Assembly (NCBI GenBank): GCA_902478995.1
Contig: CABSNF010000056.1
Location: forward strand, 1-14,467
DNA: 14,467 nucleotides
From: an uncultured Collinsella sp.
Lineage (GTDB): Bacteria > Actinomycetota > Coriobacteriia > Coriobacteriales > Coriobacteriaceae
Direction of reading: 5' to 3'
Below, piece by piece: positions 1-7,704 of this stretch. The notes beneath the pieces are model-generated. The model did not search any database, was not told the DNA's origin, and saw only the letters and a list, made by a program, of their open reading frames with translations. The stretch's first letter is position 1. The number at the start of each line of letters is the position of its first letter. Made by a program: the position numbers and the translations under genes.

Positions 1-45
1 GATCGCTCAGTGTCTCGTGGGCTCGGAGATGTGTATAAGAGACAG
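1..45. other. Nextera i7-side adapter remnant (not genomic)
   Basis: Positions 12..45 match the Illumina Nextera read-2 transposase adapter as I remember it, ending in the 19-bp Tn5 mosaic end AGATGTGTATAAGAGACAG at 27..45. Positions 1..3 fit the end of the P7 primer and 4..11 (CGCTCAGT) sit where the i7 index should be. This is library DNA left on the contig, so genomic sequence begins at 46. Confidence 0.97.
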
Positions 46-593
46 GTCTTGCCCGGCGTGTCGACCGGCAGGAACAGCGGGTCATAGCCAAAACCATGGT
101 CGCCGCGGCCCTCGTGTGCGATAGTGCCCTCGCAGGTGCCCTCACCATAGGTGACCAAACCGTCCGTGTCGATGAGCGCAACGACGCTCATAAAACGCGC
201 GGTGCGATCCTCGTCCGCCACGCCTTCCAGGTTAACGAGAAGCTTGGCGTTGTTGGCGGCATCGTCGCCGTGCACGCCCGCATAGCGCGCGCTATACACA
301 CCGGGCTCACCGTCCAGCGCGTCGACGACCAGGCCCGAATCGTCGGCAATGGCCATGAGCCCCGTCTCTTCGACGGCAGCCTGCGCCTTGATGATGGCGT
401 TCTCCAAAAACGTCGTGCCGTTTTCCTCGGGGTCCTCAAAATCGTCCAGCTGACCGAGCGCCACAAAGCGTACCTCGGGCATGACCTTGCCCAAAATGGC
501 CTCGATCTCGGTGAGCTTATGGGCGTTGCCGGTTGCCACGACGATGGTCGCCGCCGGGTCGAGGGTGTCGATGTCGATCTTCTCAAGTGCCAT
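46..593 (-). CDS. rdgB: Non-canonical purine NTP pyrophosphatase, RdgB/HAM1 family, C-terminus cut off
   Basis: Hydrolyses dITP, ITP and XTP to monophosphates, keeping deaminated purines out of DNA and RNA in the cytoplasm. The 182 complete codons carry the family signatures in order: VVATGNAHKLTE near residues 18-29 (substrate-binding loop), FLENAIIKA at 62-70, ADDSGLVVDALDGEPG at 83-98 with the Asp pair at 84-85 expected in catalysis and metal binding, SARYAG at 101-106, and GDHGFGYDPLF at 164-174. The usual last 15-20 residues are missing because the contig ends in adapter; this is an assembly edge and not a pseudogene. The ATG at 593 has a strong ribosome-binding site, AGGAGG, 6 nt upstream. 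It lies 143 bp downstream of rph. The order murI-rph-rdgB is common in Actinobacteria, as I recall. Confidence 0.95.
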
Positions 594-709
594 AACTGGC
601 CTCCTTGTCTCTATAGCAATGCCGCGCCGAGGGCGACGAGGGCCTCTGCCTCTCCCCTCTCAATCAACGGCAGTCTTGTGTCTAGACGTCTCCGCAGATG
701 AAACCTACC

Positions 710-738
710 AAAATAAACCTGTCCCTTTTTGGCAGGTT
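710..738 (-). terminator. Possible intrinsic terminator overlapping the rph stop codon
   Basis: On the minus strand AACCTGCC pairs with GGaCAGGTT (one bulged A) and is followed by TATTTT. The stem begins inside the rph stop codon. The T run is short and interrupted, so at most it would reduce read-through into rdgB. Confidence 0.4.
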
Positions 739-1462
739 AGGCGAGGGCTTGGCGCTGAAGCTCGATGAGCTCGGCGATACCCTTGTCGCCCAGGTCGAGC
801 AGGGCGTTGAGGCGTTTGCGGTCAAAGGGCGCCTGCTCGCCGGTGCCCTGGAGCTCGATCATCTCGCCGGTGTCGGTGGCGACGAGGTTCATGTCGACCT
901 CGGCATGGCTGTCCTCGGAATAATCGAGGTCAAGCAGCGTATTGCCGTCGACAACGCCCATGGAGATGGCAGCCACCTGGCCGATAAGCGGGATGCGCTC
1001 GATCTTGCCCGCCTCGACCCACATGACGAGGGCGTCGCGCAGCGCCACCCAGGCGCCGGTGATGCTCGCTGTACGCGTGCCGCCATCGGCCTGAATCACA
1101 TCGCAGTCGACGGTGACGGTGTACTCGCCGAGCGCCTTCATGTTGACGACAGTACGCAGGCTGCGGCCAATGAGGCGCTCGATCTCCATAGAGCGGCCCT
1201 TGCGGTTGGCGTGCTCGCGCTTGCAGCGCTTGCCGGTCGACGCCGGCAGCATGGCGTATTCCGCGGTCACCCAGCCGGCCTTAGCTCCCTTTCGCCAGCC
1301 CGGCACGCCCTCCTCGATAGTGGCGGCGCACAGCACGCGCGTGTCACCGAACTCGGCCAAACACGAGCCGTGGGCGTGCTTCATGACACCACGGGTGAGC
1401 TTGACGGGGCGCAGCTCGTTGGCGGCACGGCCGTTGGCGCGGTTGACCTGCATATACTCCAT
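737..1462 (-). CDS. rph: Ribonuclease PH
   Basis: Phosphorolytic 3'-to-5' exoribonuclease that trims tRNA 3' ends using inorganic phosphate and releases nucleoside diphosphates; the family forms a hexameric ring. At 241 aa it has the normal length (about 240). Visible signatures: RPVKLTRGVMKHAHGS at about 18-33, FGDTRVLCAAT at 38-48, the phosphate-binding GGTRTASITGAW at 127-138, and DLDYSEDSHAEVDMN at 178-192, whose Asp178 and Asp184 match the catalytic pair of the family. The ATG at 1462 has GAAAGGA upstream; a second ATG three codons later is also possible, because GGAG lies just before it. It starts 55 bp after murI. Confidence 0.97.
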   Translation of the reverse strand: MEYMQVNRANGRAANELRPVKLTRGVMKHAHGSCLAEFGDTRVLCAATIEEGVPGWRKGAKAGWVTAEYAMLPASTGKRCKREHANRKGRSMEIERLIGRSLRTVVNMKALGEYTVTVDCDVIQADGGTRTASITGAWVALRDALVMWVEAGKIERIPLIGQVAAISMGVVDGNTLLDLDYSEDSHAEVDMNLVATDTGEMIELQGTGEQAPFDRKRLNALLDLGDKGIAELIELQRQALA

Positions 1463-1517
1463 AGAAATATCCTTTCGGCAAAAGGTGAAAGTGAGCCTTT
1501 GGTCGGTGACCTTGTAT

Positions 1518-2402
1518 CTATTTCAGTTCGTCGATATCGATATGCTCAATGCTCTTGAGCGGCTGGCCAAAGATAAAGCTACCCGCCACCGCAAACTCGG
1601 CAATGTTATCGGCCGTCGTGGCAAAACGATGCTGCGGCTCGGCGGCGTCGCCCGCCAGCTGCTCGCGGCGCGTGAGGATATCGGTCAGCTCGCGCGTGGT
1701 CTCCTCGGCGGAGCTCACGACGCGCACCCCAGGCCCCAGCGCATGGCGGATAGGTCCCACCAACAGCGGGAAATGCGTACAGCCGAGCACCACGGTATCG
1801 ATACCGTGGTCGCGCAGCGGCTCAACCGTGGCACCCACCAGCGCACGCACGGCAGGCGTATCGAAGATATCCTCGTTCTCAAGCCACTGTTCCTGCAGAT
1901 GTGCACCCGAGGCAAGCTCGTGTTCGACAACCTCGACAAAGCTCGAGGCAGGACAGCCGTATACATCGACGCCGGCATCTAGATCCTGAATGGCGCGCGT
2001 GTAGGCGCCCGAGCGAATGGTGAGGTTGGTGGCGAGCACGCCCACGCGACGCGAGCGGGTGCTGTTGATTGCTGCACGGGCACCCGGCGCGATCACACCG
2101 ATGACGGGAACGTCGAGCACCTGCTGGGCCAGACGCAAGGCCGCAGCGGTCGCCGTGTTGCAGGCGATGACCATAATCTTGACGTCGTGCTTCGAAAGCC
2201 AACGACCCGCCTGCAACGCAAACGAGCGCACCTCATCCTCGGTACGCGTGCCGTAGGGACAGCGCTTGGTGTCGCCAAAGTAGTAGACGGACTCGTGCGG
2301 CAGCGCCGTCGCGATGGCGCGCGCAACCGTCAGACCGCCCAAACCAGAATCGAACACGCCAATCGGGCGCGTGTCGCCTGCCGAATTCTCGATATCGGAC
2401 AT
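1518..2402 (-). CDS. murI: Glutamate racemase
   Basis: Interconverts L- and D-glutamate without a cofactor; D-Glu is the second residue of the peptidoglycan stem peptide, added by MurD in the cytoplasm. The 294-aa protein has both catalytic cysteines in their usual settings: Cys81 in ACNTAT and Cys208 in GCTHFPLL. It also has the N-terminal FDSGLGG loop (17-23, with catalytic-type Asp18), GDTKRCPYG at 43-51 and GVIAPGA at 102-108. Length is slightly above the usual 265-285 aa; the surplus is a short charged N-terminal leader and a C-terminal tail of about 15 residues. The ATG at 2402 is preceded by GGTGAGGTA, a Shine-Dalgarno-like sequence set close to the start. It lies 51 bp after the HAD phosphatase gene and in the same unit as murE, which suits a wall-precursor role. 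Confidence 0.97.
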   Translation of the reverse strand: MSDIENSAGDTRPIGVFDSGLGGLTVARAIATALPHESVYYFGDTKRCPYGTRTEDEVRSFALQAGRWLSKHDVKIMVIACNTATAAALRLAQQVLDVPVIGVIAPGARAAINSTRSRRVGVLATNLTIRSGAYTRAIQDLDAGVDVYGCPASSFVEVVEHELASGAHLQEQWLENEDIFDTPAVRALVGATVEPLRDHGIDTVVLGCTHFPLLVGPIRHALGPGVRVVSSAEETTRELTDILTRREQLAGDAAEPQHRFATTADNIAEFAVAGSFIFGQPLKSIEHIDIDELK

Positions 2403-2453
2403 TACCTCACCAGTCTCTCTCGAAAAGACATGTCCAAGTGCAGCGGCGGCGCG

Positions 2454-3365
2454 CTACGAACGCGCCGCGACCAGCAGCTCTGCCGTCGCCGCCCAACCGT
2501 CGACAATTTTGCCACGCGTAACGAAAGCGTTCTCGCAAGCAGCCAGGAACTCGGGCGCGCCGGCGCTCGTCAGGCCATTCTCGACCAGGCAGAACGTGCC
2601 CACGTGATCGGCCATGTAGAAGTCGGACTCGGAATCGCCGAGCGCGAGCGTCTCCTCGCGCTCGATCCCTAGGTGCTCGCAGAAGCGCGCAATGGCGACG
2701 CCTTTGTTGAGGCCCGCGGGGTTGATGTTGAATGCGCGACCGTCCTCGACGCGATCGAGCTCGAGCGTCGTCGGCTTGGACAGATGCGTCAGGTGACCGT
2801 TGCAGGCCCACACCAGGCCGCAGCCGGCCTCGTCCAGGATGGCCTGAACCTCATCGTCGGGCACATCGCCGCGCATGCCGACGGTGACCTCACGGTACTT
2901 GTAGCCGGTCGACATGTCGTTGTGATACTCGATCTTGTGCGGCCAGCGGGCGAGGATCTTCTCGCACACGCCGGTCTGCTCGATCACCTGGTGCGGCGTG
3001 AGGCCGCAAGAGGGGTCGTAGGGCATGTCGCCGGTCAGATACTCCCAATCGTTGGCTTTGAGGTCGTACATGACCAGGCCGCCCATCTCGCCGATGTAGG
3101 AGTTGAGACCGAGCACGCGCGCGTCCTCGTGGATCATGGTACGGTTGCGGCCAGAGGTGGGAACCACCTGAATACCAGCGCGAGCGAGCGCCACGACGGC
3201 CTCGACGAGTTTGGTCGAGGGGTTGCCGTCGTTGTCGCGCAGCACGCACGAGCCGGGTGCAAGCATCGTGGCATCCAGGTCGGTAAAGACGTACTTGACC
3301 TTGGCCAAGCGCTCGCGCATCTCGCCCGAAAGCTCAGCGACGGTCGGCAGGGTGTTGTGGGACAT
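2454..3365 (-). CDS. HAD-superfamily hydrolase, subclass IIB (Cof-like sugar-phosphatase fold)
   Basis: Probable cytoplasmic phosphatase acting on a small phosphorylated metabolite; the substrate cannot be read from sequence. All four HAD motifs are present in this 303-aa form: motif I VFTDLDATML with nucleophile Asp29 and acid/base Asp31, motif II PTSGRNR around 69-75, the motif III lysine in LNKGVAIA (Lys221), and motif IV GDSESD with Asp244 and Asp248. The cap domain between motifs II and III is large, as in type IIB. Motif I has Ala where most members have Gly (DxDGT). I chose the ATG at 3365 because GGAG sits 6 nt before it. An in-frame ATG at 3407 would add 14 residues but has no ribosome-binding site. 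It follows murE by 107 bp; whether it acts in wall synthesis is unknown. Confidence 0.85.
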   Translation of the reverse strand: MSHNTLPTVAELSGEMRERLAKVKYVFTDLDATMLAPGSCVLRDNDGNPSTKLVEAVVALARAGIQVVPTSGRNRTMIHEDARVLGLNSYIGEMGGLVMYDLKANDWEYLTGDMPYDPSCGLTPHQVIEQTGVCEKILARWPHKIEYHNDMSTGYKYREVTVGMRGDVPDDEVQAILDEAGCGLVWACNGHLTHLSKPTTLELDRVEDGRAFNINPAGLNKGVAIARFCEHLGIEREETLALGDSESDFYMADHVGTFCLVENGLTSAGAPEFLAACENAFVTRGKIVDGWAATAELLVAARS

Positions 3366-3472
3366 GGTTACTCCGTTTACGTAGAAGGGTTTGGACTTGG
3401 ACGGCATGTTTTGATTGAGGGAACACGCTTATGGCGACAGCGCGCTCAGGGCGCCGCCGCCATCATGGTTCA

Positions 3473-5035
3473 TTAGTCAAACTGGGTAACATCGATCAGG
3501 CGATTGGCCAACGAAAGGTCGCTCTCGATGGGCACGAACTCGTCACCCACGTGCATGAGCTCCTCGTCACCCTTTGCCAGCAGCAAGACAATGGTGGGAG
3601 CATCGGGGTTGACGTACTCCTCGCGCGCCGCCTTGAACGCCGCATGCACAGCGGCTTCGCGATCGAGGATGATCTTGTTCGGCGTATCGTCGGGAACATG
3701 TTCGGCAAGCTCGCGACAGACCTTCATCGGGTCCTCGTGAGCCGGGTCCTCGTTGGCAAAGATCATCAGGTCGGAATATGGTGCAGCCTCGCGCGGAAGC
3801 TGCTCGCGGCGCTCCTGCGCCTTGCCACCGGCAGCGCCAAACACTGCGATGACCGGGCTGGCGGGAAACGCGCGCTTCACCGACGAGAAAAGCGAGCGGA
3901 ACGAAAGTTGGTTGTGAGCGTAGTCAACAACACAAATCACGCGGCCGTCCTTCGACTCCACGACCTCCATGCGGCCCGGCACACGCAGCTTGGAGAGGCC
4001 CTTCTTGATAGCCTCGATACCGATGCCGATCTCGCGCGCGGCGGCGATAGCGACCAGCGCGTTCTCCACGTTAAAGTCTCCCGCGATACCCAGCAGGACC
4101 TTCTCCCCCGCCTCGGACTCGTCGGCACACAGGCCATGCAAGTTGAACTCGATGCTAAAGCCGACCATGCGTACGTCGCTCGCCCACAGGCTTGCCTCGG
4201 GATGCTCGACGCCAACGGTCACCAAGCGCTCGGCCATCGACGCTGCCCCCAGCACACGGTCGACCTCTTCGGTGCCCAGATTCACCACGGCGGTCTTTGC
4301 CTGGTCAAAGATCCTGAGTTTGCTCTCAAAATAATCCTCAAACGTGGGGTGTTCAATCGGCGAGATGTGGTCGCGGCCGATGTTGAGGAAGCACGCCACG
4401 TCAAACGGCAGATTCTCGACGCGTTGGTACTTGAGCGCCTGGCTCGAAACCTCCATGACCATGGACTGGCGACCGGACGTGCGGCAGTTGGCGATATGGC
4501 GCCAGACCTCGGGGGCCTCGGGCGTAGTATTGGTGCTCTCGTAGCACTCGATGCCATCGTCGGTACTCACCGAGCCGATCATGCCGCAGGACTCGCCCGC
4601 CGCTTTGATAATCGACTGGAGCATAAAAGCGGCCGTGGTCTTTCCCTTGGTGCCGGTGATGCCCACGATCTTGACGTCGTGGTCGGGACGGTCGTAGACC
4701 TCCGGCGGCAACAGGGCCATGGCCGTGCGAACACTATCAACAACCAGCATCGCAGCACCGCTCTCCTTCGCCAGCGGCTCCAGAGACTCGACCAGCGACT
4801 CCTCGCACACAAATGCGACGGCGCCCGCATCGAGCGCCATGCTCAAAAACGCGGGCTTAAAGGCAGCACCTTTGCAGAAGAACACGTCACCTGCCGAAAC
4901 CGCGCGCGAATCAAACGAGCAGCCGGTCACGGCACGCTCGTCAACCTGCTCTGATGCGCGCAGCTCGCCGCACACATCGAGAAGCTTGGCAAGCGTATCG
5001 ACCGTGGTCACGGTCGCGGAATCCGAATGGTGCAT
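3473..5035 (-). CDS. murE: UDP-MurNAc-tripeptide synthetase (MurE-type Mur ligase), probably not meso-DAP-specific
   Basis: ATP-dependent ligase adding the third amino acid, a diamino acid, to UDP-MurNAc-L-Ala-D-Glu in the cytoplasm. In this 520-aa protein the N-terminal domain recognises UDP (FDSRAVSAGDVFF, 41-53). The central domain has the P-loop GITGTKGKTT (125-134), STNTTPEAPEV (167-177), EVSSQAL (195-201) and FESKLRIF with Lys239, the expected carbamylated lysine. The C-terminal domain starts near LRVPGRMEVV and has DYAHN at 371-375. At the diamino-acid selectivity site the sequence is EDPA (429-432), where DAP-adding enzymes have DNPR. The missing Arg argues for L-Lys or L-Orn; that is inference. 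The ATG at 5035 is preceded by AAAGGTGAAAG. A terminator just upstream separates it from asnB, so murE probably heads the unit. A TACTAT box (minus strand of 5074..5079) could be its -10, but no good -35 is seen. Confidence 0.95.
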   Translation of the reverse strand: MHHSDSATVTTVDTLAKLLDVCGELRASEQVDERAVTGCSFDSRAVSAGDVFFCKGAAFKPAFLSMALDAGAVAFVCEESLVESLEPLAKESGAAMLVVDSVRTAMALLPPEVYDRPDHDVKIVGITGTKGKTTAAFMLQSIIKAAGESCGMIGSVSTDDGIECYESTNTTPEAPEVWRHIANCRTSGRQSMVMEVSSQALKYQRVENLPFDVACFLNIGRDHISPIEHPTFEDYFESKLRIFDQAKTAVVNLGTEEVDRVLGAASMAERLVTVGVEHPEASLWASDVRMVGFSIEFNLHGLCADESEAGEKVLLGIAGDFNVENALVAIAAAREIGIGIEAIKKGLSKLRVPGRMEVVESKDGRVICVVDYAHNQLSFRSLFSSVKRAFPASPVIAVFGAAGGKAQERREQLPREAAPYSDLMIFANEDPAHEDPMKVCRELAEHVPDDTPNKIILDREAAVHAAFKAAREEYVNPDAPTIVLLLAKGDEELMHVGDEFVPIESDLSLANRLIDVTQFD

Positions 5036-5097
5036 CTTTCACCTTTCTCAGCCATTTGGCAGGGACGGTTTTCATAGTAACTGAAACGTGCTCGCGC

Positions 5098-5122
5098 AAA
5101 AACGGCTCCCGGAGGAGCCGTT
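5098..5122 (-). terminator. Intrinsic terminator of asnB
   Basis: A perfect 9-bp stem, AACGGCTCC with GGAGCCGTT, and a 4-nt loop, followed on the minus strand by TTTTT. It begins 25 nt after the asnB stop codon. It marks the end of the asnB transcript and isolates the downstream murE unit. Confidence 0.92.
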
Positions 5123-5147
5123 ACGCGCAGGCATTCGTAAGCCGAGA

Positions 5148-7028
5148 CTAGGCAGCCTGAACAGAAGGCTGGCCCTCGTCGATAAAGAAGCGCTTGTACC
5201 ACACTAGGAACACGAGCGGCGTATAGATCTTGCGCTGGAAATCGCCCTTGCCCGCAAAGTGCAGATCGAGCAGGTGCATGAGCTCGTCGGTATTGAAGAA
5301 CTCGCTTGCCCACGGCGCGGTGAAGTACTCCTTGACATAGTCGTACCACTTTTGCTCGCGCAGCCAGTAGACAATCGGCACCGGGAAGCCCACCTTGGGA
5401 CGGGTGGCCCACTCATCGGGCAGCGACTTGTTGGCAGCGTGGCGGAGTACCTGTTTGTTGCCGTTCTCGTTGATGCGGTAGCGGTCGGGAATGTGCTCGG
5501 CGAACTCCATGACTTTGCGGTCCAGGAAGGGCACGCGCAGCTCCAGCGAGTGCGCCATGCACATCTTGTCGGCCTTGAGCAGAATGTCGCCCGGGAGCCA
5601 CATGTTCATGTCCAGGTACTGCTTCTTGACCAGTTCGGGCTGACCCTTCACGCGTGCGTAGATGGGTGCAGCGAGCTCGAAGGCGCCGTCGCCGGTGTTG
5701 TACTCGGGCTTGAGCACGCCGTCGACCTCGCGCTCCGGCCATACCAGAGCCTGTCCCAGGAACGACTTCTCGGGGATCTCGGCACCCTTGACTAGGAAGT
5801 TATGTCCCTTGAAGTACGGCATATGCAGCGCCAGGTTACCGAGCGCGCGACGGACGGGCAGCGGCACCATCTTTTTGTACTTGCGCACCGGGACCGTGTC
5901 CTCGTAGTAGGCGTAGCCGCCAAAGAGCTCGTCGGCGCCTTCGCCCGAAAGTACGACGGTGACGTCCTTGCGGGCCATCTCGGCCAAGAACCACAGCGGC
6001 ACGGAAGACAGGTTGGACTGCGGCTCGTCCATGTGATACTGGATGTCCTCGAGCGCACCGAAGAACTCGTCGGCGGTAATCATCTTGCGAACGTTCTCGA
6101 CGCCGAGCTTATCGGAAAGCTCCTTGGCGTAGTTGGTCTCGTTGAAGTTCTTGTAGTCAAAGCCCACCGAGAAGGTCTTGTCGGGCATGAGGCAAGCGGC
6201 GATGTAGCTGGAGTCGACGCCACCGGAGAGGAACGACGCGACCTTGACGTCGGCGATGCGATGGGCCTCGACGCTCTCGTGCACGACCTCGTCCAGCTCG
6301 TCGACGTACTCCTCGAACGGCTTCTCGACGGCAGAGTAATCACAATCCCAGTAGCGCTCGATGTTCATCTTGCCGGTCGGGATATCGACGGTAAAGTAGT
6401 GCGCCGGCGGCAGCTTGTAGACACCCTCGAAGAAGGTCTCCTCGGTTGCCGAATACTGCAGCGTCATGTACGGACGCAGGGCCTTTTTGTTGACCGACTT
6501 GTGGAAGTGCGGGTAGTCCAGGAAGCTCTTGATCTCGGAACCAAAGAGCACGCCCGGAGCGCCGTCGCCCGCATCGGCCATGGGATAGTAGTAAAGCGGC
6601 TTGATGCCAAAGATGTCACGGGCGCCAAAAAGTTTGTTCTTCTTTTTGTCCCAGATGACGAAGGCGTACATACCGCGCAGGCGATCGAGGACGGCCTCGC
6701 CCCACTCCTCGTAGCCGTGCAGGAGACTCTCGGTGTCGGCGCCGCAGTGGAACTTGTAGCCCTTGGCCTCGAGCTCGGAACGGAGTTCTTGGAAGTTGTA
6801 GATCTCGCCGTTGAAGACAATGACGACGCTGCCGTCCTCATTGGCCATGGGCTGAGCGCCGGCCTCGGTCAGGTCGAGGATCGACAAGCGGCGGAAGCCG
6901 AGGGCAACGCGGCCGTCGATAAACTGACCGCCCATGTCGGGACCGCGATGGACGATGCGGTCCATCATCTTGGTGAGCACCTCGGATTGGTTATCCGTCC
7001 CACCGACAAAACCGACAAAACCGCACAT
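5148..7028 (-). CDS. asnB: Asparagine synthetase, glutamine-hydrolysing
   Basis: Makes asparagine from aspartate, glutamine and ATP. The 626-aa protein has two domains. The N-terminal class II glutamine amidotransferase begins with the nucleophile Cys2 (MCGFVGF) exposed after Met removal, and has IVHRGPD (25-31), FRRLSILDL (45-53), VFNGEIYNF (71-79) and GADTE (96-100). The synthetase domain follows, with the PP-loop FLSGGVDSS (266-274) and, further on, VLSGEGADELFGGYAYY. Its length is nearer the long Bacillus AsnB / Corynebacterium LtsA type (about 630-640 aa) than E. coli AsnB (554 aa). Some members of that long type amidate peptidoglycan precursors, so a wall role is possible but unproven. 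The ATG at 7028 has AGGGG 9 nt upstream. It has its own terminator and lies divergent to tRNA-Val. Confidence 0.96.
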   Translation of the reverse strand: MCGFVGFVGGTDNQSEVLTKMMDRIVHRGPDMGGQFIDGRVALGFRRLSILDLTEAGAQPMANEDGSVVIVFNGEIYNFQELRSELEAKGYKFHCGADTESLLHGYEEWGEAVLDRLRGMYAFVIWDKKKNKLFGARDIFGIKPLYYYPMADAGDGAPGVLFGSEIKSFLDYPHFHKSVNKKALRPYMTLQYSATEETFFEGVYKLPPAHYFTVDIPTGKMNIERYWDCDYSAVEKPFEEYVDELDEVVHESVEAHRIADVKVASFLSGGVDSSYIAACLMPDKTFSVGFDYKNFNETNYAKELSDKLGVENVRKMITADEFFGALEDIQYHMDEPQSNLSSVPLWFLAEMARKDVTVVLSGEGADELFGGYAYYEDTVPVRKYKKMVPLPVRRALGNLALHMPYFKGHNFLVKGAEIPEKSFLGQALVWPEREVDGVLKPEYNTGDGAFELAAPIYARVKGQPELVKKQYLDMNMWLPGDILLKADKMCMAHSLELRVPFLDRKVMEFAEHIPDRYRINENGNKQVLRHAANKSLPDEWATRPKVGFPVPIVYWLREQKWYDYVKEYFTAPWASEFFNTDELMHLLDLHFAGKGDFQRKIYTPLVFLVWYKRFFIDEGQPSVQAA

Positions 7029-7079
7029 ATACTATCCCCTCTGCTGTTGCTGGGCATCAAATCGAATCAGTAGCTTTTG

Positions 7080-7085
7080 AGTATA
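7080..7085 (-). promoter_or_regulatory. Possible -10 box of asnB
   Basis: TATACT on the minus strand, 51 nt upstream of the asnB ATG. This would give a 5' untranslated leader of about 45 nt. No convincing -35 is found at the right spacing, so the call is weak. Confidence 0.3.
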
Positions 7086-7196
7086 CCCGAGGGCGTAAAG
7101 AGGGGCGGAATGTTCAGGCAATCTCAACTGAATCAGCTCCGCTGTGACACGCGCGAGTTACCTTTAATGGATATGAGGTGAATGAGGCGATTGTTT

Positions 7197-7205
7197 TGCT
7201 ATACT
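7197..7205 (+). promoter_or_regulatory. Extended -10 promoter of tRNA-Val
   Basis: TGCTATACT is an extended -10 element (TGn plus TATACT) ending 10 nt before the first base of the mature tRNA. Transcription would then start near 7212 with only a few leader bases. The -35 region lacks a good match, which is acceptable with an extended -10. Confidence 0.6.
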
Positions 7206-7215
7206 CTCTCCGCAC

Positions 7216-7291
7216 GGGCGATTGGCGCAACGGTTAGCGCAGGTGCTTTACACGCACAAGGCTGGGGGTTCGAATCCCTCATCGCCCACCA
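7216..7291 (+). tRNA. tRNA-Val, anticodon UAC
   Basis: A complete 76-nt cloverleaf including the encoded CCA end. Acceptor GGGCGAT pairs with ATCGCCC. The D-stem GCGC/GCGC carries an 8-nt loop with the conserved GG. The anticodon loop TTTACAC gives TAC (reads GUA and related Val codons). The T-arm has a TTCGAAT loop, and the discriminator is A followed by CCA. The outermost anticodon-stem pair is a G-A mismatch (positions 27-43), which is slightly unusual. It is the only plus-strand gene in the window. Its 3' end is repeated downstream. Confidence 0.96.
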
Positions 7292-7300
7292 CTGAATTGG

Positions 7301-7331
7301 AAACGGTCCTCGCAAGGGGACCGTTTTGTTT
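7301..7331 (+). terminator. Intrinsic terminator of tRNA-Val (array unit 1)
   Basis: AAACGGTCC pairs with GGACCGTTT over 9 bp around an 8-nt loop and runs into TTTTGTTT on the plus strand. It lies 10 nt after the CCA end and should end the tRNA precursor. Confidence 0.85.
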
Positions 7332-7483
7332 GCGCCCATTTCATGGGATTCGAACCCGCCAGGGTGCGGAGCTGAGGAAACGCGAAGCGTTTTCCAGCGC
7401 AGCACGCGAGGGCCGCAGGCCCGAAGCGGAAGCGGGCGGCGCCAGCCGCACGCGACATCCCTCATCGCCCACCACCGAATTGG

Positions 7484-7515
7484 AAACGGTCCTCGCAAGG
7501 GGACCGTTTTTGTTT
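7484..7515 (+). terminator. Second copy of the tRNA-Val terminator (array unit 2)
   Basis: The same 9-bp stem and loop as the first copy, here followed by TTTTTGTTT. It lies downstream of the second copy of the tRNA 3' end, where no complete tRNA precedes it. Confidence 0.8.
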
Positions 7516-7672
7516 GCGCCCATCGCAGGGGGATTCGAACCCGCAAGGGTGCGGAGCTGAGGAAACGCGCAAGCGTTTTCCAGCGCAGCACGCGAGGAGC
7601 GAAGCGACGAAGCGGGGCGCGGGCGGCGCCAGCCGCACGCGGACATCCCTCATCGCCCACCGCTGAATTGTT

Positions 7673-7704
7673 AGGCCTCCAGCGATGGAGGCCTTTCTTT
7701 TTTT
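7673..7704 (+). terminator. Intrinsic terminator of array unit 3, unrelated stem
   Basis: AGGCCTCC pairs with GGAGGCCT around a 6-nt loop and is followed by TTCTTTTTTT, a stronger T run than in the two earlier copies. The stem sequence differs completely from units 1 and 2 while the position within the unit is the same. Confidence 0.85.

Noticed and set aside
610..618. TGCTATAGA, an extended -10-like box before rdgB
   Set aside because: Transcription from it would begin inside or just before the Shine-Dalgarno sequence, leaving no usable leader; no -35 is seen.
96..701. 201-aa plus-strand open frame opposite rdgB
   Set aside because: It is antisense to a clearly conserved RdgB; long antisense frames are expected in GC-rich genes.
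3431..4954. 507-aa plus-strand open frame opposite murE
   Set aside because: A shadow of murE with no recognisable domain and a composition dominated by His, Arg, Leu and Ala.
5802..7073. 423-aa plus-strand open frame opposite asnB
   Set aside because: Antisense shadow of asnB; the minus frame carries all catalytic motifs.
7216..7291. The tRNA as a degenerate or pseudo-tRNA because of the 27-43 mismatch
   Set aside because: All other stems, invariant bases, the CCA end, promoter and terminator are intact; one mismatch at the top of the anticodon stem is tolerable.
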